Of a stretch of 64,000 bases of DNA, positions 43,377 through 51,026 are shown one piece after another. How positions within the stretch are numbered: the stretch's first letter is position 1; the number at the start of each line of letters is the position of its first letter. This DNA comes from Poindextera sp036272595. GTDB taxonomy: Bacteria; Pseudomonadota; Alphaproteobacteria; Caulobacterales; Caulobacteraceae. Under the pieces are notes generated by a model that saw only the letters and a list, made by a program, of their open reading frames with translations, was not told the origin of the DNA and did not search any database. A program made the position numbers and the translations under genes. Where the stretch lies: the NCBI GenBank assembly GCA_036272595.1, contig DATAYM010000005.1, positions 1 to 64,000 on the forward strand, given 5' to 3'.

Positions 43377-45350
43377 ATGACTGGCGAGCCGCATCGCGCC
43401 GCCCCATCGTCCACCGCCGCTGACCCCGCAAACCCCGCCAAGCCGGCCGCCCACAACAGTGCGCACACGCGCTTCTGGCCGATGGCGGTGGGCGCGATCG
43501 GGGTGGTCTTCGGCGATATCGGTACGAGTCCGCTCTACGCCTTTCGCCAGGCGCTGCAGGCCGCGTCGGGCGACGGCGGCATCCATGCCGACGCGATCTT
43601 CGGCGTCGCTTCGCTGGCGCTCTGGGCGCTGTTCCTGGTGGTCACGCTCAAATACGTCATCTTCCTGATGCGCGCCGACAACAAGGGCGAGGGCGGCGTG
43701 CTGGCGCTGATGGCCCTGGCCCAGAGCGCGATCGGCCGGCGAACCACCCTGGTGTTCATGCTCGGCGTCACCGGGGCGGCGCTGTTCTACGGCGACTCCA
43801 TTATCACCCCGGCGATCTCGGTGCTGTCGGCCATCGAAGGGCTGAAGACCATTCCCGCCTTGCAGGATACGGTCTCCACTGGGGTGGTGATCGCCGTCAG
43901 CCTGGTCATCCTCGGCGGCCTGTTCGCGGTGCAGTCGCGCGGAACGGCCAAGATGGCGGGCTTCTTCGGGCCGATCCTGACCTTCTGGTTCCTCTGCATC
44001 GCTGGCGTCGGCCTGCTGCACCTGGTGCATCAGCCCGGCATCCTTTTGGCCATCAGCCCGACCTACGCCGTCGGCTTCCTGATCCATCACGGCGTCACCA
44101 GCTTCTTCGTGCTCGGCTCGGTCTTCCTGACCGTCACGGGCGCCGAGGCGCTCTACGCCGACATGGGCCATTTCGGCCGCTGGCCGATCCAGGCCGCCTG
44201 GCTGTTCCTGGCCCTGCCGTGCCTGGTGATCAACTATCTCGGCCAGGGCGCCTTCGCGCTGGAGGTCCTGCACCGGTCGGGCGGGCGGCCGGTCGGCGAC
44301 GTCGACTGGTTTTTCCAGATGATCCCGGCGCTGGTGCGCATGCCCATGGTGATCCTGGCCACCGCCGCCACCGTCATCGCCAGCCAGGCGGTGATCACCG
44401 GCGCCTATTCCATGACCCAGCAGGCCATGCAGCTTGGCCTTCTGCCGCGCATGATCCTGCGCCGGACCTCGGAGACCGCCGCCGGCCAGATCTATCTGCC
44501 GCAGATCAACATGTTCCTGGCCGTCGGCGTCGTGCTGCTGATCGGCGTCTTCAAGACCTCCGACAACCTGGGCCAAGCCTACGGGCTGGCGGTGACCGGC
44601 ACCATGGTGGTGACCACCTCACTGGCCTTCATCGTCGTGCGGCGGCTGTGGAAGTGGCCGCTGATCGGCGCCTTCGCCCTGATCGGGCCGCTCTGGGCGC
44701 TGGACGTGACCTTCCTGGCGGCCAACTCGCTGAAGATATTCTCCGGCGCGGCCATGCCGCTGGTGCTGGGCGGCGCCCTCTTCCTGGTCATGGCGACCTG
44801 GGTGCGCGGCGGCGACCTGCTCACCGCCAAGGTCCGCCGCGACACCCCGGAACTGGAGGAGTTCCTGGCCCTGCTCAAGGCCCGGCCGCCGCACCGGGTG
44901 ACCGGCACCGCCGTCTACCTGACCGCCGATCCCGACCGCGCCCCCGGCGCCTTGCTGCACAATCTCAAGCACAACCGGGTGCTGCACGAGCACAACGTCA
45001 TCCTGACCGTCGAGACCACCGACACCCCGCGCGTCCCGGACGCGGAGCGGGTGCGGTTCGAGCCGATCAACGACGACTTCAAGCGCGTGCACGTGAAGTA
45101 CGGCTTCATGGAGACGCCGAACATTCCCAAGGCGCTGGCCATGTGCCGCAAGGAGGGCCTGGTCTTCGAAGTGCTGTCGACCTCCTTCTTCCTGGGCCGC
45201 AAGACGGTGGTGGCCAACCTGCGCAAGGGTCTCGGCCACTGGCAGGACCGGCTGTTCATCCTGCTGGCCAAGAATTCGGCCAACCCGACCGACTTCTACC
45301 AGATCCCGCCCGGGCGCGTGCTGGAGATGGGAACCCAGGTCAGCGTATAG
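43377..45350 (+). CDS. kup: Kup-type potassium transporter, copy 2
   Basis: This 657-residue protein aligns along its whole length with copy 1, including GDIGTSPLYAF, GDSIITPAISVLSAIEGLK and an identical C-terminal IPPGRVLEMGTQVSV. Differences concentrate in the N-terminal lead, the loop after helix 1 (GDGGIHADAIFG versus RDGVQAESIFG) and the cytosolic tail. It is a tandem duplicate that has diverged in sequence, so possibly in affinity, pH response or expression; no functional difference can be read from sequence. Confidence 0.94.
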   Translation: MTGEPHRAAPSSTAADPANPAKPAAHNSAHTRFWPMAVGAIGVVFGDIGTSPLYAFRQALQAASGDGGIHADAIFGVASLALWALFLVVTLKYVIFLMRADNKGEGGVLALMALAQSAIGRRTTLVFMLGVTGAALFYGDSIITPAISVLSAIEGLKTIPALQDTVSTGVVIAVSLVILGGLFAVQSRGTAKMAGFFGPILTFWFLCIAGVGLLHLVHQPGILLAISPTYAVGFLIHHGVTSFFVLGSVFLTVTGAEALYADMGHFGRWPIQAAWLFLALPCLVINYLGQGAFALEVLHRSGGRPVGDVDWFFQMIPALVRMPMVILATAATVIASQAVITGAYSMTQQAMQLGLLPRMILRRTSETAAGQIYLPQINMFLAVGVVLLIGVFKTSDNLGQAYGLAVTGTMVVTTSLAFIVVRRLWKWPLIGAFALIGPLWALDVTFLAANSLKIFSGAAMPLVLGGALFLVMATWVRGGDLLTAKVRRDTPELEEFLALLKARPPHRVTGTAVYLTADPDRAPGALLHNLKHNRVLHEHNVILTVETTDTPRVPDAERVRFEPINDDFKRVHVKYGFMETPNIPKALAMCRKEGLVFEVLSTSFFLGRKTVVANLRKGLGHWQDRLFILLAKNSANPTDFYQIPPGRVLEMGTQVSV

Positions 45351-45388
45351 GGGGGCCTCGGCGGGGGCCGGATTTCACGGAGACGGCC

Positions 45389-46027
45389 ATGCGCACGACG
45401 CTTGCGGCTTTCCTGCTCTTCTTCGCGCTCGCGCCGGCCCGGCCGGCCGCGGCCTTCGACGCCGCCAGCGAAGCCCGCTACCAGAGCCTGCTGGCGGCGG
45501 CCAAGGCGGGCGGCGAGCCGGCGGTGGACTGGGGCGTGCTGCGTTTCGCCTATGCCGACTCCGCCGAGTTCGACCTGACCGGCGCCCGCACCGACGCCGC
45601 CCGCAAGGCCATGTTCAACGCGGTCAACGCCGGCGACCCCAAGACGGCGCTGGCCCAGGCCAGGATCATCATCGCCCAGGACTATGTCGACATCGACGCC
45701 CATCTGGTCGCCGATTTGGCCAGCCGGAAGCTCGGCGACGCGGCTGCCTCCAGCCGCGAGCACGACATCGTGCTCGGTCTGCTGCGCTCCATCCACACCA
45801 GCGACGGCGCCAGCCCGGCCACCGCCTTGAAGGTGATCACCGTCGGCGAGGAATACGCCGCGATGCGCGCCTTCGATATGACGGTGGTCAGCCAGGCGCT
45901 GGTGCAGGACGGCGGCCACGCCTACGACCGGCTGAGCGTCACCGACCCCGACGGCAAGCCGCTGACCATCTACTTCCTCATCGACGGCATCGTCGCCGCG
46001 GAGGGCGCGGCGGTGCGGCCGCACTGA
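45389..46027 (+). CDS. Exported DUF4919 protein
   Basis: The 212-residue product has a signal peptide (TTLAAFLLFFALAPARPAAA, cleaved before FDAA). The mature part has DWGVLRFAYADSAEFD, ARIIIAQDYVDIDAHLVADLA and a TIYFLIDG segment, which match the DUF4919 layout as I know it. Function is unknown; it is probably periplasmic or lipid-free envelope-associated. It follows kup copy 2 by 38 bases and may share its transcript. Confidence 0.75.
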   Translation: MRTTLAAFLLFFALAPARPAAAFDAASEARYQSLLAAAKAGGEPAVDWGVLRFAYADSAEFDLTGARTDAARKAMFNAVNAGDPKTALAQARIIIAQDYVDIDAHLVADLASRKLGDAAASSREHDIVLGLLRSIHTSDGASPATALKVITVGEEYAAMRAFDMTVVSQALVQDGGHAYDRLSVTDPDGKPLTIYFLIDGIVAAEGAAVRPH

Positions 46028-46038
46028 GCCGCGGGCGC

Positions 46039-46386
46039 TCAGAGAATCGTGCGCTCGACGCCCCACCAGCGCGGCGACCTGGACCGATCGATGAAGCGGC
46101 GCTCATCGTCGCGCAGCACTCGGCCCGCGGCCTGGCCGGCGGGGCTGGACATGCGGGCGTCGAAATCGGCGCGGCTGGCGTAGCGGATTTCGGCCAGCCC
46201 GTCGTAGGGCGCCAGCCACGGGGCCCGGTCGTCGTCGACCGCCGTGTGCAGCTGGATGTAGCCCTGGATGCCGAGGATCTCGGCCAGGCTGGCCACCAGG
46301 GGCGCATGGCGGTCGATCCAATAGGCCTGGAACTCGGCGCGGCCGAGACTTGGCAGTCGCGTCAGGGCGACCGTCATGCGGATCAT
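46039..46386 (-). CDS. EthD domain-containing protein
   Basis: A 115-residue ferredoxin-like-fold protein starting MIRMTVALTRLPSLGRAEFQ, with YWIDRHAPLV and GYIQLHT typical of EthD domains (dimeric alpha/beta barrel). EthD proteins accompany monooxygenase systems and are needed for activity in some, but the chemistry is unsettled. It overlaps the upstream Baeyer-Villiger-type monooxygenase as ATGA, so it is made together with it. Confidence 0.85.
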   Translation of the reverse strand: MIRMTVALTRLPSLGRAEFQAYWIDRHAPLVASLAEILGIQGYIQLHTAVDDDRAPWLAPYDGLAEIRYASRADFDARMSSPAGQAAGRVLRDDERRFIDRSRSPRWWGVERTIL

Positions 46387-47891
46387 GGCCGTCGCCGCTC
46401 ACCGTCGTAGACGAATTCGCCGCCGTCCAGGTCGACCTCCGGCAACTCGTCCTTCTCGCGCCAATAGTCCTGGCTGTGCCGCCACTCGACCTTTTCGCCG
46501 CGTTTCGGCAGGCGGTGGACGCCGCGCATCAGATAGCCCGGGTTGAAGGTCTCCGGATCGATCCACGGGGCCAGCGCCATGTCCTCATCCTCCGGGCGCA
46601 GGGCGACCTCGACCCGCCTGGCTCCCGTCAGGGCCATATGGTTCAGCAGGCGGCAGACGAAGTCGCAGATCAGGTCGGCCTTCAAGGTCCAGCTCGCGCC
46701 GCGGAAATAACCCAGCACCCACAGCATGTTGGGTACGCCGGTGAACATCATGCCGCGCCATGTGACGGTCTCGGCGAAGTCCAGCGGCGCCCCGTCGATG
46801 GAAAAGCCGATATCGCCCATCACGTTCATGTTGAAGCCGGTGGCGGTGACGATGATGTCGGCCTCCAGCGTCTGGCCGGACTTCAGCGCGACGCCGGTCT
46901 CGGTGAAGCGGTCGATGTGGCCGGTGACCACCGAGGCCTTGCCGGCGGCGATGGCCTCGAACAGGTCGGCGTCCGGAACCACGGCGATCCGCTGGCGCCA
47001 GGGCTTGTAGGTCGGCGTGAAATGCTCCTCGACCATCGCCCGCGGCAGATGCGCCTCGACCCCGGCCAGGAGGTCCCTGGCGGTCGCCTCCGGCTCCTCC
47101 AGCGCGCGGCGCACGAAGCGGTTCTGATCGAAGACGATCTTGCGGCGGACGATCTCGTGGATCCAGGTCTCGTCGATGGCCAGTTCTCGCAAGGTGTCGG
47201 CCAGGCGGTTCTGGTTGCGGTTCGGGAAGAAATAGGTCGGCGAGCGCTGCAGCAGGGTGACGTGCGCGCAGTCGTCGGCGATGGCCGGGACGACGGTGGC
47301 GGCGGTGGCGCCCGAGCCGATCACGATCACCCGCTTGCCGTGATAGTCCAGGTCCTGCGGCCAGGTCTGCGGATGCACGATCGGGCCCCTGAAGGCGTCC
47401 ATGCCCGGCCAGTCGGGCGTGTAGCCCTGCGAATGGCGGTAATAGCCCTGGCACATCCACAGGAAGTCGCAGGTGAAGCGCACCGGCTGGCCGGAGTCGG
47501 TGCGCATGCCTTCGAGGGTCCAGCGGTTGTCGCGGCTCGACCAGGCCGCCGTGGCGACGTGGTGATTGTAGCGGATGTGATCGGCAAGGCCGTTCTCGGC
47601 GATCACTTCGCCCATATAGGCGCGGATCTCGGCGGCAGTGGCGATCGGCGGCCCGACCCAGGGCTTGAAGCGGTAGCCGAAGGTATAGAGGTCGCTGTCG
47701 GAACGGATGCCCGGATATTTGTGAGTCAGCCAAGTGCCGCCGAAGCTCTCCTGGGCCTCCAGCACCACGAAGCGCTTGCCCGGACATTGGGTGGTCAGGT
47801 GGTAGGCGCCGCCGACTCCGGTGATGCCGGCCCCGACGATCAGGACGTCGAAATGCTCGGCCGCCGGCGCGCCCTCGGATGGCTGGGTCAT
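46383..47891 (-). CDS. Flavin-containing (Baeyer-Villiger-type) monooxygenase
   Basis: The 502-residue enzyme has two dinucleotide-binding motifs, IVGAGITGVG (FAD, residue 18 on) and VIGSGATAATVV (NADPH). Between them lies the Baeyer-Villiger fingerprint FRGPIVHPQTWP (167-178). It also has ESFGGTWLTHKYPG. It should insert oxygen next to a ketone using NADPH and O2; the EthA-like subgroup also oxidises sulfides. It sits downstream of an SDR that could make the ketone and overlaps the EthD gene. Substrate unknown. Confidence 0.92.
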   Translation of the reverse strand: MTQPSEGAPAAEHFDVLIVGAGITGVGGAYHLTTQCPGKRFVVLEAQESFGGTWLTHKYPGIRSDSDLYTFGYRFKPWVGPPIATAAEIRAYMGEVIAENGLADHIRYNHHVATAAWSSRDNRWTLEGMRTDSGQPVRFTCDFLWMCQGYYRHSQGYTPDWPGMDAFRGPIVHPQTWPQDLDYHGKRVIVIGSGATAATVVPAIADDCAHVTLLQRSPTYFFPNRNQNRLADTLRELAIDETWIHEIVRRKIVFDQNRFVRRALEEPEATARDLLAGVEAHLPRAMVEEHFTPTYKPWRQRIAVVPDADLFEAIAAGKASVVTGHIDRFTETGVALKSGQTLEADIIVTATGFNMNVMGDIGFSIDGAPLDFAETVTWRGMMFTGVPNMLWVLGYFRGASWTLKADLICDFVCRLLNHMALTGARRVEVALRPEDEDMALAPWIDPETFNPGYLMRGVHRLPKRGEKVEWRHSQDYWREKDELPEVDLDGGEFVYDGERRRP

Positions 47892-47931
47892 CGTCTCAAG
47901 TCCTTGTCCAATCTGTGCGGAGGGCGGCGGG

Positions 47932-48801
47932 TCAGCCCAGCCGGCGCACCTCGCGCGGCTGGCCGGTCATGCCGTAGGTGATGCCGGCATAGTCGGGCCG
48001 GACCTTGCCGCCGGGCAAAGGATGGATGCGTAGCAAGCCGTTGGCCAGGTAGCCGCCGTCCACCGCATGGGCTTCGCCGGTGACGAAGGCGGCCTCGTCG
48101 CTGGCCAGATAGAGGACCGCGCTAGCCACATGCCGCGGCTCGCCGCGGTCGGGCCAGGGCTGGATCTCGCGCGCCACCGCCTCGGCCTCGGCCTCGCGGC
48201 CATTGTGCATCAATGGCGTGAAGATGATCCCGGGGCAGACCGAGTTGACGCGGATGCGGTGCTCGGCGAGCTCATTGGCGGCGTTGCGGGTCAGGCTGAC
48301 CACCGCGGCCTTGGCGGCGGAATAGGCGGCGGGAGGCACGCCGCCGGCGAGGGCGGCGATCGAGGCGGTGTTGACGATCGAGCCGCCGCCGCGGGCGATC
48401 ATGGCCCGGGCGGCGTGCTTGATCCCCAGGAAGACCCCGCGGGTCATGACCGCGAAGGTCGCGTCCCAGTGGGCGACCTCGGTCTCGACGATCGGGCCGA
48501 TGGCCCCGCCGATACCGGCGTTGTTGAACATGATGTCGAGGCCGCCGAAGGCGGCGAGCGCCTTGGCGACCAGGGCCGCGACGTCGGCCTCCCGCGTCAC
48601 GTCGGTGCGCAGGATATCGACGCGGCCGCGGAATCCCTCGGTTTCAAGGTGTTGCAAGGCGACCGCGGCGGCTTCGGCGTTGTAGTCGCCGATCAGCACC
48701 TGGGCGCCTTCCTCGAGGAACCGGCGGGCGGTCTCGAACCCGATGCCGCTGGCGCCGCCGGTGATCACAGCCGTCTTGCCGGCCAGACGCGGGCCGCTCA
48801 T
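47932..48801 (-). CDS. Short-chain dehydrogenase/reductase
   Basis: A 289-residue SDR with cofactor motif TGGASGIG near residue 14, FNNAGIG, catalytic serine region NTASIAAL and YSAAKAA (YxxxK). Asp-type selectivity is suggested by VLIGDYN after strand 2, which favours NAD+. A Gly/Tyr-rich C-terminal tail is present (YAGITYGMTGQP). It lies 40 bases upstream of the monooxygenase, so the three genes SDR-BVMO-EthD read as one oxidative operon. Confidence 0.9.
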   Translation of the reverse strand: MSGPRLAGKTAVITGGASGIGFETARRFLEEGAQVLIGDYNAEAAAVALQHLETEGFRGRVDILRTDVTREADVAALVAKALAAFGGLDIMFNNAGIGGAIGPIVETEVAHWDATFAVMTRGVFLGIKHAARAMIARGGGSIVNTASIAALAGGVPPAAYSAAKAAVVSLTRNAANELAEHRIRVNSVCPGIIFTPLMHNGREAEAEAVAREIQPWPDRGEPRHVASAVLYLASDEAAFVTGEAHAVDGGYLANGLLRIHPLPGGKVRPDYAGITYGMTGQPREVRRLG

Positions 48802-48940
48802 TTAGGGCAGATCCTGAATGGCATGGCGCCGAAGCCTCCGTCGCGGTCGGCGCGATCCTAGGCCGCGGCAGGCCTGTCCAAACAGGTCCGCAGACCCCGC
48901 CGCCGGGGGGACATTTCCGGCCACGGCGAGCCGGGAAGGC

Positions 48941-49750
48941 TTAGTGCGCCCGGCCGTCCGAGACCGACCAGCCGCCGTCCACCGGCATGGCGACGCCGGT
49001 GATGAACGAGGCCTCGGGACTGAGCAGGAAGGCCACCGCCGCGGCCTGTTCCTCCGGCGCGCCGAACCGGTTCATCACCGTGCGCTGCTCGATGCGCCGG
49101 CGTGCGGCGGCATAGGTCGCCTCGTCCATGACGCTCTGCATCTGCTGGAAGATCGGTGTCTCCACCGGTCCGGGGCAGAGGCAGTTCACCCGGATCCGGG
49201 CGGCGGCGTAGTCCATCGCCGCGTGCTGGGTCAGGCTGATCACCCCGGCCTTGGTCATGCCATAAGGCGAATGGTTCCAGTTGGGCCGCAGCCCGGCCAT
49301 GGACGAGACGTTGACGATCGCCCCGCCGCCGCGCGCCGTCATCGGCGCATAGGCGGCCTTGATGCCGTACCAGACCGATTTCAAATTGATGGCGACGATC
49401 TCGTCGAATGCATCCGGCTCGACCTTGTCGAAGCGGACCATCGGGCCGCCGACGCCGGCGTTGTTGACCAGCAGGTCCAGCCCGCCAAAGGCCCGGCCGG
49501 CCCTGTCGATGGCCGCATCGATGGCGCCCAGGTCGGCGACGCTGCCCGTTACGGTCTCGCAGCGGCCGCCGGATGCGCCGATCTCCGCCGCCAGGCCGGC
49601 GAGGCCTTCCGCCGAGAGGTCCAGGCCGACGATAGCGGCGCCTTCGGCGGCCAGCCGGAGCGCGCTGGCGCGGCCGATGCCGCTGGCCGCGCCGGTGATC
49701 ACCCCGACCTTGCCGTCGAACCGGCCGGGGCCGCGCGCGCCATCTGTCAT
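48941..49750 (-). CDS. Short-chain dehydrogenase/reductase
   Basis: The 269-residue SDR has TGAASGIG, LVNNAGVG, VSSMAG and YGMTKAG motifs, with Asp after strand 2 (VGLDLSAEG) favouring NAD+. It lies 139 bases upstream of the other SDR on the same strand and is divergent from an AraC-type regulator. ATG 49750 was chosen over the far-upstream frame start because GAGG precedes it and the fold starts soon after. Likely first gene of the catabolic operon; substrate unknown. Confidence 0.9.
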   Translation of the reverse strand: MTDGARGPGRFDGKVGVITGAASGIGRASALRLAAEGAAIVGLDLSAEGLAGLAAEIGASGGRCETVTGSVADLGAIDAAIDRAGRAFGGLDLLVNNAGVGGPMVRFDKVEPDAFDEIVAINLKSVWYGIKAAYAPMTARGGGAIVNVSSMAGLRPNWNHSPYGMTKAGVISLTQHAAMDYAAARIRVNCLCPGPVETPIFQQMQSVMDEATYAAARRRIEQRTVMNRFGAPEEQAAAVAFLLSPEASFITGVAMPVDGGWSVSDGRAH

Positions 49751-49768
49751 GCTGGAAGCCTCATTGAT

Positions 49769-49828
49769 GCGTACCGGGTACGCTAGGGGGCGATTTGGCG
49801 CTTGTCCATCGGCCCGCGTACAATGTAC
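49769..49828. promoter_or_regulatory. Two operator-like palindromes in the SDR/AraC divergent region
   Basis: GCGTACCGGGTACGC (49769-49783) is a perfect 15-base palindrome 19 bases upstream of the SDR start. GTACAATGTAC (49818-49828) is a second one. Both contain GTAC half-sites. They are good candidates for a regulator of the catabolic genes; binding is not shown. Confidence 0.5.
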
Positions 49829-49879
49829 ACTTGCTTCATGCCCACAGCGCGACGCGCCGGGGCCAGGGGAGGGGACCCG

Positions 49880-50896
49880 ATGTCGAACGCGGCCGCGCCT
49901 CCGCCAGGCATGTCGCTGAAGGACCTGCGCGCCTATCTCGGAGCCGGCGGCAAGCCGGCCGAACAGGTCGAGGCGCTGTTGCGAGCCCATGACGTCCGGA
50001 CACTGGGGGCGCCCGAGGACCGGTCGATCCCCATCGACGTCTGCTGGCGCATCCTGAGCGAGTACGCCACGCTGCTGGGCGATGAGATGCACTGCGTGTT
50101 CGGCGCGCGGCTCAGGCCCGGCGGCACCAGCCTGATCATCGCCCGCATGCTGGTCTGCCCGACGCTCTACGAGGCGATCTGCGCCTATGCCGAGGCGGCG
50201 GCCGTCGTTGTCCCGGAGCTGCCGGTGACCGTGACGCGGCGCAGGGACGGGGTGTCGCTGCGCTGGCGCTCCACCGAGCCTGACAACGCGTTGCACCACA
50301 TCGTCATGGAGGGCATGGCGGCGGTCTACTACGCCATCTTCTGCTGGCTGGCCGGCGGCCCCGCGCCGGTACTGCGGGTCCGCGCTCCCGCCGCGCGGCG
50401 GGGCTCGGCCTCGAGCCTGCTGGACCTGATGGGCGCGCCGGTGATCCACGCCGGCGAGGATCTCGAGGTGATCTTCGCGCCCACGATCGCCGAAACGCCG
50501 GTGGAACGGCTCGATATCGGCGCCTGGCGCGACGGGGCCTACAAGGCGCTCTCGGCCATGGCGCTGCGGCCGCGCGCCGGTGTCGCCGGCGGCGCCTTTT
50601 CCGACAGGGTGCGCTCGGCCTTGATCGAGGGCGTCGACCAGGAGAACCTGGCCCGCCGCTGGGGCCTTTCCACCAAGACGCTGGCCAGGCGGCTGGAGCA
50701 GGAGGGTTGCTCCTTCCGCCGCATCCGCGACGAGGTCAGGATGCAGAGCTCCACCTGCCTGATCCAGGCGGGCCTGACGGTGGAGGCCATCGGCGAGATG
50801 CTGGGCTATGAGGACGCACGCAGTTTCCGCCGCGCCTTCCACCGCTGGTTCGGCCTCAGCCCCTCGGCCTGGCGGACCCAGCGCGCCGCCGGCTGA
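49880..50896 (+). CDS. AraC family transcriptional regulator
   Basis: The 338-residue protein has an AraC-type ligand-binding N-terminal domain (GAPEDRSIPIDVCWRIL, VCPTLYEAICAYAEAA) and two helix-turn-helix units at the C-terminus (VDQENLARRWGLSTKTLARR and EAIGEMLGYEDARSFRRAF, then RWFGLSPSAWR). The start at ATG 49880 is preceded by a strong GGGAGGGGA ribosome site; an earlier in-frame start is less likely. It is divergent from the SDR operon and precedes a TonB receptor gene, so it probably controls one or both. Confidence 0.9.
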   Translation: MSNAAAPPPGMSLKDLRAYLGAGGKPAEQVEALLRAHDVRTLGAPEDRSIPIDVCWRILSEYATLLGDEMHCVFGARLRPGGTSLIIARMLVCPTLYEAICAYAEAAAVVVPELPVTVTRRRDGVSLRWRSTEPDNALHHIVMEGMAAVYYAIFCWLAGGPAPVLRVRAPAARRGSASSLLDLMGAPVIHAGEDLEVIFAPTIAETPVERLDIGAWRDGAYKALSAMALRPRAGVAGGAFSDRVRSALIEGVDQENLARRWGLSTKTLARRLEQEGCSFRRIRDEVRMQSSTCLIQAGLTVEAIGEMLGYEDARSFRRAFHRWFGLSPSAWRTQRAAG

Positions 50897-51026
50897 TCTG
50901 TCCGAAAATGTCCGCCCCCCACCGGGCGGTTCGCCCCTGTAAGGCGCAGCTTGCTTGGCCCAGACTTCCCGCGAACTGGACAAGAGTCGGCCGGCCGCAA
51001 AAGGGCCGCGCGAGGGGAGGCGAACC

